A stretch of DNA of 6,457 nt from Bacteroidota bacterium (GCA_020438245.1 JAGQUY010000084.1:1-6457), one strand, 5' to 3'; shown: positions 1 through 6,442, numbered from the stretch's first letter. Translations and numbers: made by a program. The notes: generated from the sequence alone by a model not told the origin.

Positions 1-2
1 AG

Positions 3-50
3 CCGTACTACGTACGTCTTCATCGCAAGGTTCTGTATTGGATTTTATAA
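3..50 (+). CDS. possible 3' end of an upstream gene (partial, uncertain)
   Basis: A frame open from the left edge reads PYYVRLHRKVLYWIL and ends in TAA at 48-50. That stop is fused to the ribosome site of the next gene (TAAGGAG), the same arrangement seen at the junction of the first and second pump genes. This makes it plausible that an operon partner ends here. Only 15 codons are visible, the product cannot be recognised, and the rival frame 1 is also open (20 codons, ending in TGA at 61-63 and overlapping the ATG at 60). Either frame could be open by chance. Confidence 0.22.
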   Translation, partial: PYYVRLHRKVLYWIL

Positions 51-54
51 GGAG
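49..54 (+). promoter_or_regulatory. Shine-Dalgarno site of cusC
   Basis: AAGGAG lies five bases before the ATG at 60. The in-frame stop TAA at 48-50 excludes any longer start, so this site fixes the beginning of the channel gene. No promoter can be placed in the few bases upstream, so the promoter probably lies left of the window. Confidence 0.8.
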
Positions 55-59
55 TTCCC

Positions 60-1322
60 ATGATTCGGTTTTTGCTCATTTTTCTAATTGCCGTCCCTGC
101 ACTTTGTGCACAGGGTGACGAATCCTTAAAAACACTGGACGATATCGTCGCCTACGCGATGACACACAATGCTGATTTGGCGGCCATGGATCAACGAATC
201 GAGGCGGCCCGTCATCGCGTACCTCAGGCCGGCAGTTTGATGGATCCCAAATTGACCATCGGTTTGATGAATTTGCCTGTCAATTCGTTTTCCTTCACCC
301 AGGAACCGATGACAGGAAAACAGCTCGGCCTGATGCAAAGCCTCCCATTCCCCGGTAAGTTGGACTTGCGCGAGAAAATTGCCGATCAGGATGTTGCCAT
401 TGGCACATCCAACCTGCATGAAATGCGCAATGAGATCAGAAAAGCGGTAAAGATTGCCTACGCCGAATGGTACTATATCGAACGAACAATTCTAACCACA
501 TCACAGAACCTGCGTGTCCTCGAAGACATGCTGAAAATCGTCGAGAGCAAATACAGCGTCGGTAAGGGACTTCAACAGGATGTACTGAAAGCAAATGTTG
601 AAATAACGCGGTTACAGGAACGACTGGTCACACTTAAACAATCCAAAATCGCCAAACGCGCCCGTCTCAATGGCCTGCTGAATCGCCCTGCTGACGCAGA
701 CCTGCCGCTTCCAATCCTGCCTCCTGTTTTTGGATCCGATATCACGAACAATGAAGCAATCGCCTGGGCCGATTCGGAACGTCCGTTGTTGAGATCCTTC
801 CAGGCATACATCGATCAATCGGACCTGAAAACCCGGCTGGCTAGAAAAGACACCAAACCGGATTTCGATTTGGGCATCTCCTACAGCCAGCGTCAGCGAC
901 TGGATATGACTGGAAAAGACCTTACAGACTTTCTCTCCATTACGCTGTCCATCAACCTGCCCGTTTATGCCTCAACCAAACAGGACGAAAAAATCAGAGA
1001 GAGTGTTGCCCTCTCTGGCGCGTGGCGTAACCAGTACGTGCAGTTTCGCAGCCAGATCGAAGCGATGATTTCAGATGTCCTGTCTGCTTTGGAAAAAAAC
1101 AAAACGCTTATCAGTCTGTACCGAACGGGGTTGATCCCCCAGGCCACGGAGTCGCTGAACTCCAATTTTGCCGGCTATACGGTTGACAAGATAGATTTTC
1201 TTACGCTGATCCAGAGTCAAGTCACCTTGTTTAATGTTCAATTGGAAGAGCATCGACTCATCAGCGACTATTTCATAAAACTGGCCGAGTTGGAATTTGT
1301 CACCGGCCATAGACTGGACTAA
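60..1322 (+). CDS. cusC: CusC-like outer-membrane efflux channel (TolC/OEP family)
   Basis: This is the outer-membrane exit duct of the tripartite pump; in the family it forms a trimer spanning the outer membrane and periplasm. The 420 residues fit the usual length of about 410-480. Residues 1-17 are a signal peptide (MIRF, then a hydrophobic core to PALCA). Two OEP repeats follow. The first starts near residue 25 and contains the NADL segment, the QSLPFPGKLDLREK stretch (residues 93-106) typical of metal-pump channels, long helices (about 115-205) and LNGLLNRP (203-210). The second starts near 230, with strand KPDFDLGISYSQR (266-278) and helices to LAELEFVTG (408-416). Cys16 is the only candidate for lipidation, but PALC is a poor lipobox because Leu precedes the Cys. 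Unlike E. coli CusC, it may therefore be cleaved by signal peptidase I without a lipid anchor. The operon with cusB and cusA supports metal efflux rather than drug export. Family is sure; the metal is inferred from the transporter. Confidence 0.93.
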   Translation: MIRFLLIFLIAVPALCAQGDESLKTLDDIVAYAMTHNADLAAMDQRIEAARHRVPQAGSLMDPKLTIGLMNLPVNSFSFTQEPMTGKQLGLMQSLPFPGKLDLREKIADQDVAIGTSNLHEMRNEIRKAVKIAYAEWYYIERTILTTSQNLRVLEDMLKIVESKYSVGKGLQQDVLKANVEITRLQERLVTLKQSKIAKRARLNGLLNRPADADLPLPILPPVFGSDITNNEAIAWADSERPLLRSFQAYIDQSDLKTRLARKDTKPDFDLGISYSQRQRLDMTGKDLTDFLSITLSINLPVYASTKQDEKIRESVALSGAWRNQYVQFRSQIEAMISDVLSALEKNKTLISLYRTGLIPQATESLNSNFAGYTVDKIDFLTLIQSQVTLFNVQLEEHRLISDYFIKLAELEFVTGHRLD

Positions 1323-1326
1323 GGAG
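1321..1326 (+). promoter_or_regulatory. Shine-Dalgarno site of cusB overlapping the cusC stop
   Basis: AAGGAG shares two bases with the cusC stop codon TAA (1320-1322) and sits seven bases before the ATG at 1334. Ribosomes ending cusC finish on the initiation site of cusB, so translational coupling is likely. The arrangement also supports ATG 1334 as the start. Confidence 0.8.
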
Positions 1327-1333
1327 TATTTCC

Positions 1334-2722
1334 ATGAATCGTTATACCAACCCATTGCTATTGAGCATAATTCTTTCAACCGTGCTCTTTGCAGCATCCT
1401 GCGGTAAAGAAGCCACCAATGCGGAAGCCTCCAGCACGAAATATACCTGCGGTATGCATCCGCAGGTTGTCCGCGACGAACCCGGCAATTGCCCCATTTG
1501 CGGCATGCGCCTCACGCCGATGAAAAACTCCGGCGACGCCACGGCTTCGCAATCCGGTGAACGGAAGATAAAGTATTGGCGGGCCCCAATGAATCCCACA
1601 GAAATCTATGACAAGCCGGGCAAGTCGGCTATGGGTATGGATCTAGTTCCGGTTTATGAAAGCGATGCCGGCATGCAGGGCGCCGTACGAATTGATCCCT
1701 CCGTGCAGCAAAACATCAACCTGAAAACCGACACGGTACGGCGTCGCAATTTGAGCGCTATTATCCGGACCAGCGGCCACCTGGATTACAATGAAAAATT
1801 GGTTTACGAGGTGAATGCGAAAATTACGGGATGGGTTGAAAAACTCTACGTGAATTTCACCGGAAAATACGTTCGGGCGGGTGATCCGCTGCTCGATATC
1901 TACAGTCCTGACTTGGTTTCGGCGCAAGAAGAGTACTTGTCTGCAATGGATTATCGGAAGTCGGTTTCTTCTTCCGGTAACCAACAGTTGGAGCAGAGCG
2001 CATCCAGGTTGCTTGAGAGTTCCAAACGTCGATTTCAATACTGGGATATCCCCGACGAAGAAATCAGGGCGCTGGAAAACACTCGTGAGGTGAAAAAAGT
2101 TCTGACGCTTCGGGCAACCCAATCGGGATACGTCATCGACAAGAGAATTGTTGAGGGCGCCCGGATCATGGCGGGACAAGCGCTCATGAAAATTGCCGAC
2201 CTCTCAACTATTTGGCTTCATGCTGATCTTTATGAGTTTGAAATCTCAGAAATTCGCGAAGGCAATCCGGCCATCATGACGGTGCCTGCCTACCCCGGCA
2301 AGGAATACAGCGGAAGGGTGACCTTCTTATATCCCTTTCTGGATGCAAAGGCCCGTACAATGAGGGTCCGAATGGAGTTTTCCAATCCGGAAACAAGACT
2401 GAAGCCCGAGATGTTCGCCAATGTCACCATTGATGCCGGTATTGCCAAAAACGTGCTGACCGTTCCGGAGCAGTCTGTTATCCGATCGGGCGTGAGAAAT
2501 ATAGTCATTGTCGCGTTGGGAGACGGATTATTCTCACCCAAAGAAGTCGTCTTGGGCAAGCCGGCAGGAGGCTTTTATCAGATTCTGGGCGGTCTTGAGG
2601 AGGGAGAAGCGATCGTAACATCGGCACAATTCCTAATCGATTCCGAAAGCAACCTCAATGCAGCCATCGCTCAGATGAGCAGTTCGGAAAGCGAACCGGA
2701 CATGCCGGCGCATCAACACTAG
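1334..2722 (+). CDS. cusB: CusB-like RND periplasmic adaptor lipoprotein with tandem metal-binding domains
   Basis: This is the membrane-fusion adaptor that joins transporter to channel and, in CusB, also hands metal to the transporter. The 462 residues begin with a signal peptide ending in FAASC; Cys23 is the probable lipidation site. Residues 37-63 form a heavy-metal-binding domain: YTCGMHP, a spacer, then CPICGM and TPM (Cys39, Met41, His42, Cys53, Cys56, Met58). Residues 79-109 are a second, cysteine-free copy (YWRAPMNP, DKPGKSAMGMDLVPVY). Its Met86, Met100 and Met102 align with the E. coli CusB metal ligands Met49, Met64 and Met66. After these come a barrel-sandwich/lipoyl half (about 157-190), an alpha-helical hairpin (about 192-255), the second lipoyl half (about 257-290, SGYVIDKRIVEGARI), the beta barrel (about 295-370) and a membrane-proximal domain (about 370-440). 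The tail ends in MPAHQH, a possible extra ligand set. It lies 11 bases after cusC and 19 before cusA. Family and role are secure; Cu/Ag specificity is inferred. Confidence 0.94.
   Translation: MNRYTNPLLLSIILSTVLFAASCGKEATNAEASSTKYTCGMHPQVVRDEPGNCPICGMRLTPMKNSGDATASQSGERKIKYWRAPMNPTEIYDKPGKSAMGMDLVPVYESDAGMQGAVRIDPSVQQNINLKTDTVRRRNLSAIIRTSGHLDYNEKLVYEVNAKITGWVEKLYVNFTGKYVRAGDPLLDIYSPDLVSAQEEYLSAMDYRKSVSSSGNQQLEQSASRLLESSKRRFQYWDIPDEEIRALENTREVKKVLTLRATQSGYVIDKRIVEGARIMAGQALMKIADLSTIWLHADLYEFEISEIREGNPAIMTVPAYPGKEYSGRVTFLYPFLDAKARTMRVRMEFSNPETRLKPEMFANVTIDAGIAKNVLTVPEQSVIRSGVRNIVIVALGDGLFSPKEVVLGKPAGGFYQILGGLEEGEAIVTSAQFLIDSESNLNAAIAQMSSSESEPDMPAHQH
1442..1522 (+). other. heavy-metal-binding domain coding segment (CGMHP...CPICGM)
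   Basis: This encodes residues 37-63 of the adaptor. The Cys-Gly-Met-His-Pro start and the Cys-Pro-Ile-Cys-Gly-Met end are hallmarks of the small heavy-metal-binding domain found at the N-terminus of some copper ATPases and RND adaptors. Cys39, Cys53 and Cys56 with His42 and the methionines offer soft-metal ligands suited to Cu(I) or Ag(I). E. coli CusB lacks this copy. Confidence 0.85.
1568..1660 (+). other. CusB-type three-methionine metal site coding segment
   Basis: This encodes residues 79-109 of the adaptor. It is a diverged second copy of the preceding domain: the Cys residues are gone, while APMNP replaces CGMHP and SAMGMDLVPVY replaces CPICGMRLTPM. Met86, Met100 and Met102 fall where E. 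coli CusB has Met49, Met64 and Met66, with one residue fewer between the first two. In E. coli these methionines bind Cu(I)/Ag(I). Confidence 0.8.
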
Positions 2723-2729
2723 AAGATCT

Positions 2730-2733
2730 GGAG
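2730..2733 (+). promoter_or_regulatory. Shine-Dalgarno site of cusA
   Basis: GGAG lies in the 19-base gap after the cusB stop (2720-2722) and eight bases before the ATG at 2742. It supports that start, which matches the usual short cytoplasmic N-terminus of CusA proteins (MLANIIEWSIRNK). Confidence 0.7.
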
Positions 2734-2741
2734 CAATTTTT

Positions 2742-5700
2742 ATGTTAGCCAATATCATTGAATGGAGCATCCGGAACAAGTTCATCGTCCTGTTGGGCAC
2801 GCTGGCGGCCATACTCGGCGGCATGTACTCCATCTACAACACACCTATCGATGCCATCCCCGACCTGAGCGACGTACAGGTGATCATCTATACCGACTTT
2901 CCAGGTCAGGCCCCAAGAATAATCGAAGATCAGGTGACGTATCCGCTTACCACGAAGATGCTTTCCGTGCCCTTTGCCAAGGTGGTTCGCGGGTATTCGT
3001 TCTTCGGATTCTCGATGGTGTACGTGATTTTTGAAGACGGTACCGATCTGTACTGGGCGCGAAGCCGGGTGCTTGAATACCTCAGCTACGTCCAGAACCA
3101 ACTGCCAAAGGGTGTTCAGCCTCAACTGGGTCCTGATGCAACGGGCGTCGGATGGATATTTGAATATACGCTGAATTCAGACAGTCGAACGTTGCAGGAG
3201 TTGAGGTCGATTCAGGATTGGTATCTCAAATACGAGTTGACTAGTCTGCCCAATGTCTCAGAAGTGGCCTCCGTTGGTGGATTTGTAAAACAGTATCAGG
3301 TGACCGTCGATCCCAACAAACTGGTCTCGTACAATATCCCCCTGCAAAAAGTCAAGATGGCCATTCAGCGAAGCAACAACGACGTGGGCGGCCGGCTTGT
3401 TGAAATGGCCGAGACCGAGTACATGGTTCGCGGTTTGGGATACATCAAGTCGCTGGAGGACATTCGATCGATTTCCCTGGGCGTATCATCGATGGGCACG
3501 CCGATTTTCCTGAAGGATGTCGCAGATGTAACTATCGGACCGGAGCTGAGGCGCGGAATTGCCGAGTGGAATGGAGAGGGCGAAACGGTGGGGGGTATCG
3601 TACTGCTTCGCTACGGCCAGAATGCGCTCGAAACCATCAAATCCATCAAGGCAAAACTCAAGGATCTTCAGGCAGGCTTGCCCGAAGACGTGCGCATCGA
3701 GATAGCCTACGACCGGTCGTCGTTGATTGAACGTTCAATTGCAACATTGAGAGAAAAGCTCATAGAGGAAATACTTGTCGTCGCGCTCGTTTGTTTGTTA
3801 TTCCTTTTCCATTTTCGAAGCGCTTTTGTCGCCATCCTGACCCTTCCCGTGGCCATTTTGATTTCTTTCATCATCATGCATGCGCAGGGTTTGAACTCCA
3901 ATATCATGTCGCTCGGAGGGATCGCCATTGCCATTGGGGCTATGGTTGACGCGGCAATCATCATGATCGAGAACGCGCACAAACACATCGAACACGACAA
4001 GGGGAAAACCGAACACTGGACGCTTATATCAAAGGCGGCCAAAGAAGTGGGACCGGCGTTGTTCTACTCTTTGCTTGTTATCACCGTATCCTTCATTCCC
4101 GTATTTACTTTGCAACAACAGGAAGGCCGGTTATTCAAACCGCTGGCGTTCACCAAAAGTTACGCGATGGCCGCCTCCGCGTTCCTGGCCATAACGCTCG
4201 TTCCGGTCTTGATGGGCTATTTTATTCGAGGAAAGATCACCCCGGAAGAGAAGAATCCGATCAACCGGTTCCTGATTTGGATCTATCATCCGATAGTTAA
4301 CTTTGTACTGCGATACAAAAAGTCAGTCATGATAGCGGGAACCTTGTTGATCGCGGCAACCATCTGGCCGTTTTCTCAATTGGGCAGCGAATTCATGCCG
4401 CCGCTGTATGAAGGCGATCTCTTGTATATGCCGACCACCTTGCCGGGTATATCAACGACGAAGGCGAAAGAAATTCTTCAACAAACGGACAAAATCATCA
4501 AGTCATTCCCTGAGGTCCATCACGTATTCGGTAAGATCGGGCGAGCCGAAACGGCCACCGATCCGGCGCCGATGATGATGATCGAAACGACGATCATGCT
4601 GAAACCGGAGGATGCGTGGCGAACCGGTATGACGGTGGATAAACTGATCGATGAAATGAACGCAGCCATAAGCATCCCCGGCCTGACCAATGCGTGGACC
4701 ATGCCCATCAAGACCCGGGTCGACATGTTGAGTACGGGCATCAAGACCCCCGTAGGTATAAAGATCGGCGGTCCCGACCTGAAAAAACTGGAAGATCTCG
4801 GAAAACAGGTTGAACAGGTCATGCGGGAGGTTCCCGGAACCTTGAGCGCCTACGCGGAGCGCGTCATGGAGGGAAACTATCTCGATTTTGAGATCAATCG
4901 GGATGCGATAGCCCGCTACGGCTTGACGATCGGAGACGTTCAGGATGTCATCATGTCGGCCATGGGCGGAATGAATGTGACGACAACCATTGAGGGATTG
5001 GAACGATACCCCGTCAACGTGCGGTATCCAAGAGAGTTGAGGGATAATATTGAATCCATGAAGCGTGTGTTGGTTCCCACACCGGTCGGTGGTCAGGTGC
5101 CGTTGGAACAACTTGCAAATTTGGAGATCAAAAAGGGCCCTCCCGGAATCAAGAGTGAAAACAGCCGCCCCAACGCGTGGGTCTATGTGGATATCCGCGG
5201 CATTGACGTGGGCACCTATGTCAAAATGGCTCAAAAAGCGGTGGCCGAAAAAATCACCTTGCCTGCCGGATACACCCTGATCTGGAGCGGCCAGTATGAG
5301 TACATGCAGAGGGCTGAAAAACGGCTTTTACTGGTAATTCCCCTCACCCTGCTGATCATCTTTGTGATCATCTATTTCAACACGCGTTCCACCATAAGAA
5401 CGATGATCGTCCTGCTGGCCGTTCCCTTCTCCATGGTCGGGGCCATTTGGTTCCTCTATTTCGCTGGCTACAATCTGAGTATCGCAGTCTGGGTTGGAAT
5501 TATCGCTCTCGCCGGATTGGATGCAGAAACGGGAGTCGTCATGCTGCTCTACCTTGATCATGCCTATGATGACGCGAAACAAAAAGGGTTGATGCGCAAC
5601 CTCGGAGATCTAAAGGCGGCCATCGATCACGGCGCCGTCAAACGGGTTCGTCCAAAAATAATGACCGCATCGGTTATCATCGCAGGCCTGCTACCCATTC

Positions 5701-5873
5701 TGTGGAGTCACGGAGCCGGTGCTGACGTAATGAAACGAATTGCGTCCCCTATGGTTGGCGGCGTTGTTACATCGGTAATCATGGAGCTGGCCCTGTATCC
5801 TGTAATATACTTTATTTGGAAGGGCTGGGAACTGAAGAGAAACAATGGCGCTTCAGTAACGGAAAGAGGTTAG
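2742..5873 (+). CDS. cusA: CusA-like Cu(I)/Ag(I) efflux RND transporter (HME-RND)
   Basis: This is the trimeric inner-membrane proton/metal antiporter that drives the pump. At 1043 residues it is full length (E. coli CusA has 1047). It shows the RND plan: TM1 (about 13-32), a first periplasmic loop (33-337), TM2-7 (about 338-546), a second loop (547-860) and TM8-12 (about 861-1026). TM4 carries GGIAIAIGAMVDAAIIMIENAHK in substance, the CusA-type signature. The proton relay matches E. coli: Asp403 (Asp405), Glu929 (Glu939) and Lys972 (Lys984). The three-methionine site is intact: Met563 in LYMPTTLPG, Met613 in APMMMIETT and Met662 in RVDMLSTG, with spacings of 50 and 49 identical to E. coli Met573/623/672. 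Methionine pairs Met408-Met491, Met401-Met476 and Met389-Met997 match the E. coli transmembrane relay, but the Met271-Met755 pair is Leu269/Asn745 here. The TM4-TM5 loop is about eight residues shorter than in E. coli. No frameshift is seen. E. coli comparisons come from memory of that protein. Confidence 0.96.
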   Translation: MLANIIEWSIRNKFIVLLGTLAAILGGMYSIYNTPIDAIPDLSDVQVIIYTDFPGQAPRIIEDQVTYPLTTKMLSVPFAKVVRGYSFFGFSMVYVIFEDGTDLYWARSRVLEYLSYVQNQLPKGVQPQLGPDATGVGWIFEYTLNSDSRTLQELRSIQDWYLKYELTSLPNVSEVASVGGFVKQYQVTVDPNKLVSYNIPLQKVKMAIQRSNNDVGGRLVEMAETEYMVRGLGYIKSLEDIRSISLGVSSMGTPIFLKDVADVTIGPELRRGIAEWNGEGETVGGIVLLRYGQNALETIKSIKAKLKDLQAGLPEDVRIEIAYDRSSLIERSIATLREKLIEEILVVALVCLLFLFHFRSAFVAILTLPVAILISFIIMHAQGLNSNIMSLGGIAIAIGAMVDAAIIMIENAHKHIEHDKGKTEHWTLISKAAKEVGPALFYSLLVITVSFIPVFTLQQQEGRLFKPLAFTKSYAMAASAFLAITLVPVLMGYFIRGKITPEEKNPINRFLIWIYHPIVNFVLRYKKSVMIAGTLLIAATIWPFSQLGSEFMPPLYEGDLLYMPTTLPGISTTKAKEILQQTDKIIKSFPEVHHVFGKIGRAETATDPAPMMMIETTIMLKPEDAWRTGMTVDKLIDEMNAAISIPGLTNAWTMPIKTRVDMLSTGIKTPVGIKIGGPDLKKLEDLGKQVEQVMREVPGTLSAYAERVMEGNYLDFEINRDAIARYGLTIGDVQDVIMSAMGGMNVTTTIEGLERYPVNVRYPRELRDNIESMKRVLVPTPVGGQVPLEQLANLEIKKGPPGIKSENSRPNAWVYVDIRGIDVGTYVKMAQKAVAEKITLPAGYTLIWSGQYEYMQRAEKRLLLVIPLTLLIIFVIIYFNTRSTIRTMIVLLAVPFSMVGAIWFLYFAGYNLSIAVWVGIIALAGLDAETGVVMLLYLDHAYDDAKQKGLMRNLGDLKAAIDHGAVKRVRPKIMTASVIIAGLLPILWSHGAGADVMKRIASPMVGGVVTSVIMELALYPVIYFIWKGWELKRNNGASVTERG

Positions 5874-6020
5874 CGAGTTTTGCCGCGAATTCACTCGGTG
5901 TTATTGGCAGGAAAGAGTTCAAATACCGTTGCAGTTGTTGAATAGGACATAGAGATATTCCTTCGCTCCAATAAACTGGATAAACGGAAACCGCCGATTC
6001 TCAGAAAAAAGCGGAACAGT

Positions 6021-6125
6021 CTATTTACAGCAGGAGTTCTTGTCTGATTTGAGCTTTCGCCTTATCCGCCAGAACGATACGGATACCAGACCCGAAATTA
6101 TCAACAGCGGGACAATCAAGTTCAT
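6021..6125 (-). CDS. small single-pass membrane protein with C-terminal Cys-Cys (hypothetical)
   Basis: A 34-codon minus-strand gene runs from ATG (6123-6125) to TAG (6021-6023). The protein starts MNLIVPLLIISGLVSVSFW, one hydrophobic span of about 18 residues. A basic stretch RIRRKLKSDK follows, and the end is NSCCK. By the positive-inside rule the N-terminus is periplasmic and the Cys-Cys end cytoplasmic. It has a strong purine-rich ribosome site (GAGGAAGGAA, six bases before ATG) and a near-consensus promoter just upstream, so expression is credible. It is convergent to cusA. I do not recognise the family. The layout (N-terminal helix, basic linker, cysteine tail) recalls the FeoB-associated Cys-rich membrane proteins, but those are usually longer with more cysteines. 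A link to metal handling is inference from the Cys pair and the neighbourhood. An antisense frame (5953-6198) is open but has only TTG starts. Confidence 0.5.
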   Translation of the reverse strand: MNLIVPLLIISGLVSVSFWRIRRKLKSDKNSCCK

Positions 6126-6131
6126 CGTAGG

Positions 6132-6141
6132 TTCCTTCCTC
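6132..6141 (-). promoter_or_regulatory. Shine-Dalgarno site of the minus-strand small gene
   Basis: On the minus strand GAGGAAGGAA ends six bases before the ATG at 6125. It offers both GAGG and AAGGA cores and matches the strong sites used by the pump genes. It is the main evidence that this ATG is a real start. Confidence 0.5.
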
Positions 6142-6151
6142 AAGCCTTTTC

Positions 6152-6180
6152 ATTCTAGGGAGTGTTGTCGGCAATATCAA
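6152..6180 (-). promoter_or_regulatory. sigma-70-like promoter of the minus-strand small gene
   Basis: Read on the minus strand, TTGATA (6175-6180) and TAGAAT (6152-6157) are separated by exactly 17 bases. Each hexamer differs from consensus at one position. Transcription would begin near 6145, leaving a leader of about 20 bases that holds the ribosome site. Promoter, ribosome site and ATG line up in the right order and spacing. Confidence 0.5.
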
Positions 6181-6202
6181 GGCAATCGTGCTACAGACTG
6201 AA

Positions 6203-6240
6203 AGCGGACCCGACTTAATTTAAACTTGGGCGGTCCTGCT
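6203..6240. repeat. GC-clamped inverted repeat (hairpin)
   Basis: AGCGGACC (6203-6210) pairs with GGTCC-T-GCT (6232-6240), giving eight base pairs with one bulged T around a 21-base AT-rich centre. Alternatively CCCGACTT (6209-6216) pairs with AACTTGGG (6223-6230) with one mismatch and one G-U pair. No run of T follows on either strand (only TTT on the minus side), so it is a weak terminator candidate. It may be an operator or an element end. Confidence 0.4.
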
Positions 6241-6329
6241 TAACTTAAGGGATTTGGCTCCTGTCGCAAACTCTTAAATTACAACGTCACTTGGTTAAAT
6301 TTATGTATTACATGCATTTATAAAAATCA

Positions 6330-6345
6330 TGTGATGCCAGTCACA
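6330..6345. promoter_or_regulatory. CRP/FNR-family-like operator TGTGA-N6-TCACA
   Basis: TGTGATGCCAGTCACA is a perfect five-base palindrome with a six-base spacer, identical to the core recognised by CRP-type regulators. Relatives in the CRP/FNR superfamily in other bacteria use closely similar half-sites. It sits in AT-rich DNA, about 100 bases left of the TTGACA at 6443 and about 190 bases upstream of the predicted minus-strand transcription start. Which gene it serves, if any, is not visible. Confidence 0.4.
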
Positions 6346-6442
6346 CGTTTTCGAGCCTCAGTTAATATACCTAAACTGATCGATGTTCAGTATTTTAAGC
6401 GTATAAAAAACAAATACCTGTGTTCTATATTGGAAAATTCCC

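Noticed and set aside
1643..2179. Minus-strand frame of 178 codons opposite cusB.
   Set aside because: It is antisense to the conserved adaptor core, with no recognisable domain, and is explained by codon bias of the real gene.
4503..5234. Long minus-strand frame of 243 codons opposite cusA.
   Set aside because: It is a shadow frame: rich in His, Arg and Asp from antisense reading of a conserved gene, with no domain or ribosome site, while the plus strand encodes an intact CusA.
5891..5950. Minus-strand 19-codon frame MSYSTTATVFELFPANNTE with AAGGAA seven bases before ATG.
   Set aside because: It is too short, with no recognisable character and no promoter of its own. An AAGGAA before an ATG is expected by chance in purine-rich sequence. 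It could be revisited if transcription from 6145 continues through it.
5874..6020. Search for an intrinsic terminator between cusA and the convergent small gene: CGAG/CTCG (5874-5897), GAATA/TATTC (5940-5960), CCGC/GCGG near 5991-6014, and a T6 run on the minus strand at 6005-6010.
   Set aside because: Stems are only four or five bases with long loops, and none directly precedes a T-run in the right orientation. Termination may be factor-dependent or elsewhere.
5953..6198. Plus-strand frame open for 82 codons opposite the small minus-strand gene, with TTG at 6040 just after AGGAG.
   Set aside because: There is no ATG or GTG, the AGGAG-to-TTG spacing is only three bases, and the product (LSDLSFRLIRQ...) has no recognisable features. 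The antisense frame has a much better promoter, ribosome site and start.
6319..6407. TATAAA hexamers at 6319-6324 and 6402-6407 as possible -10 elements.
   Set aside because: No acceptable -35 lies 16-18 bases upstream of either (the nearest, TTGGTT at 6291, is 22 bases away). Such hexamers are expected in AT-rich DNA.
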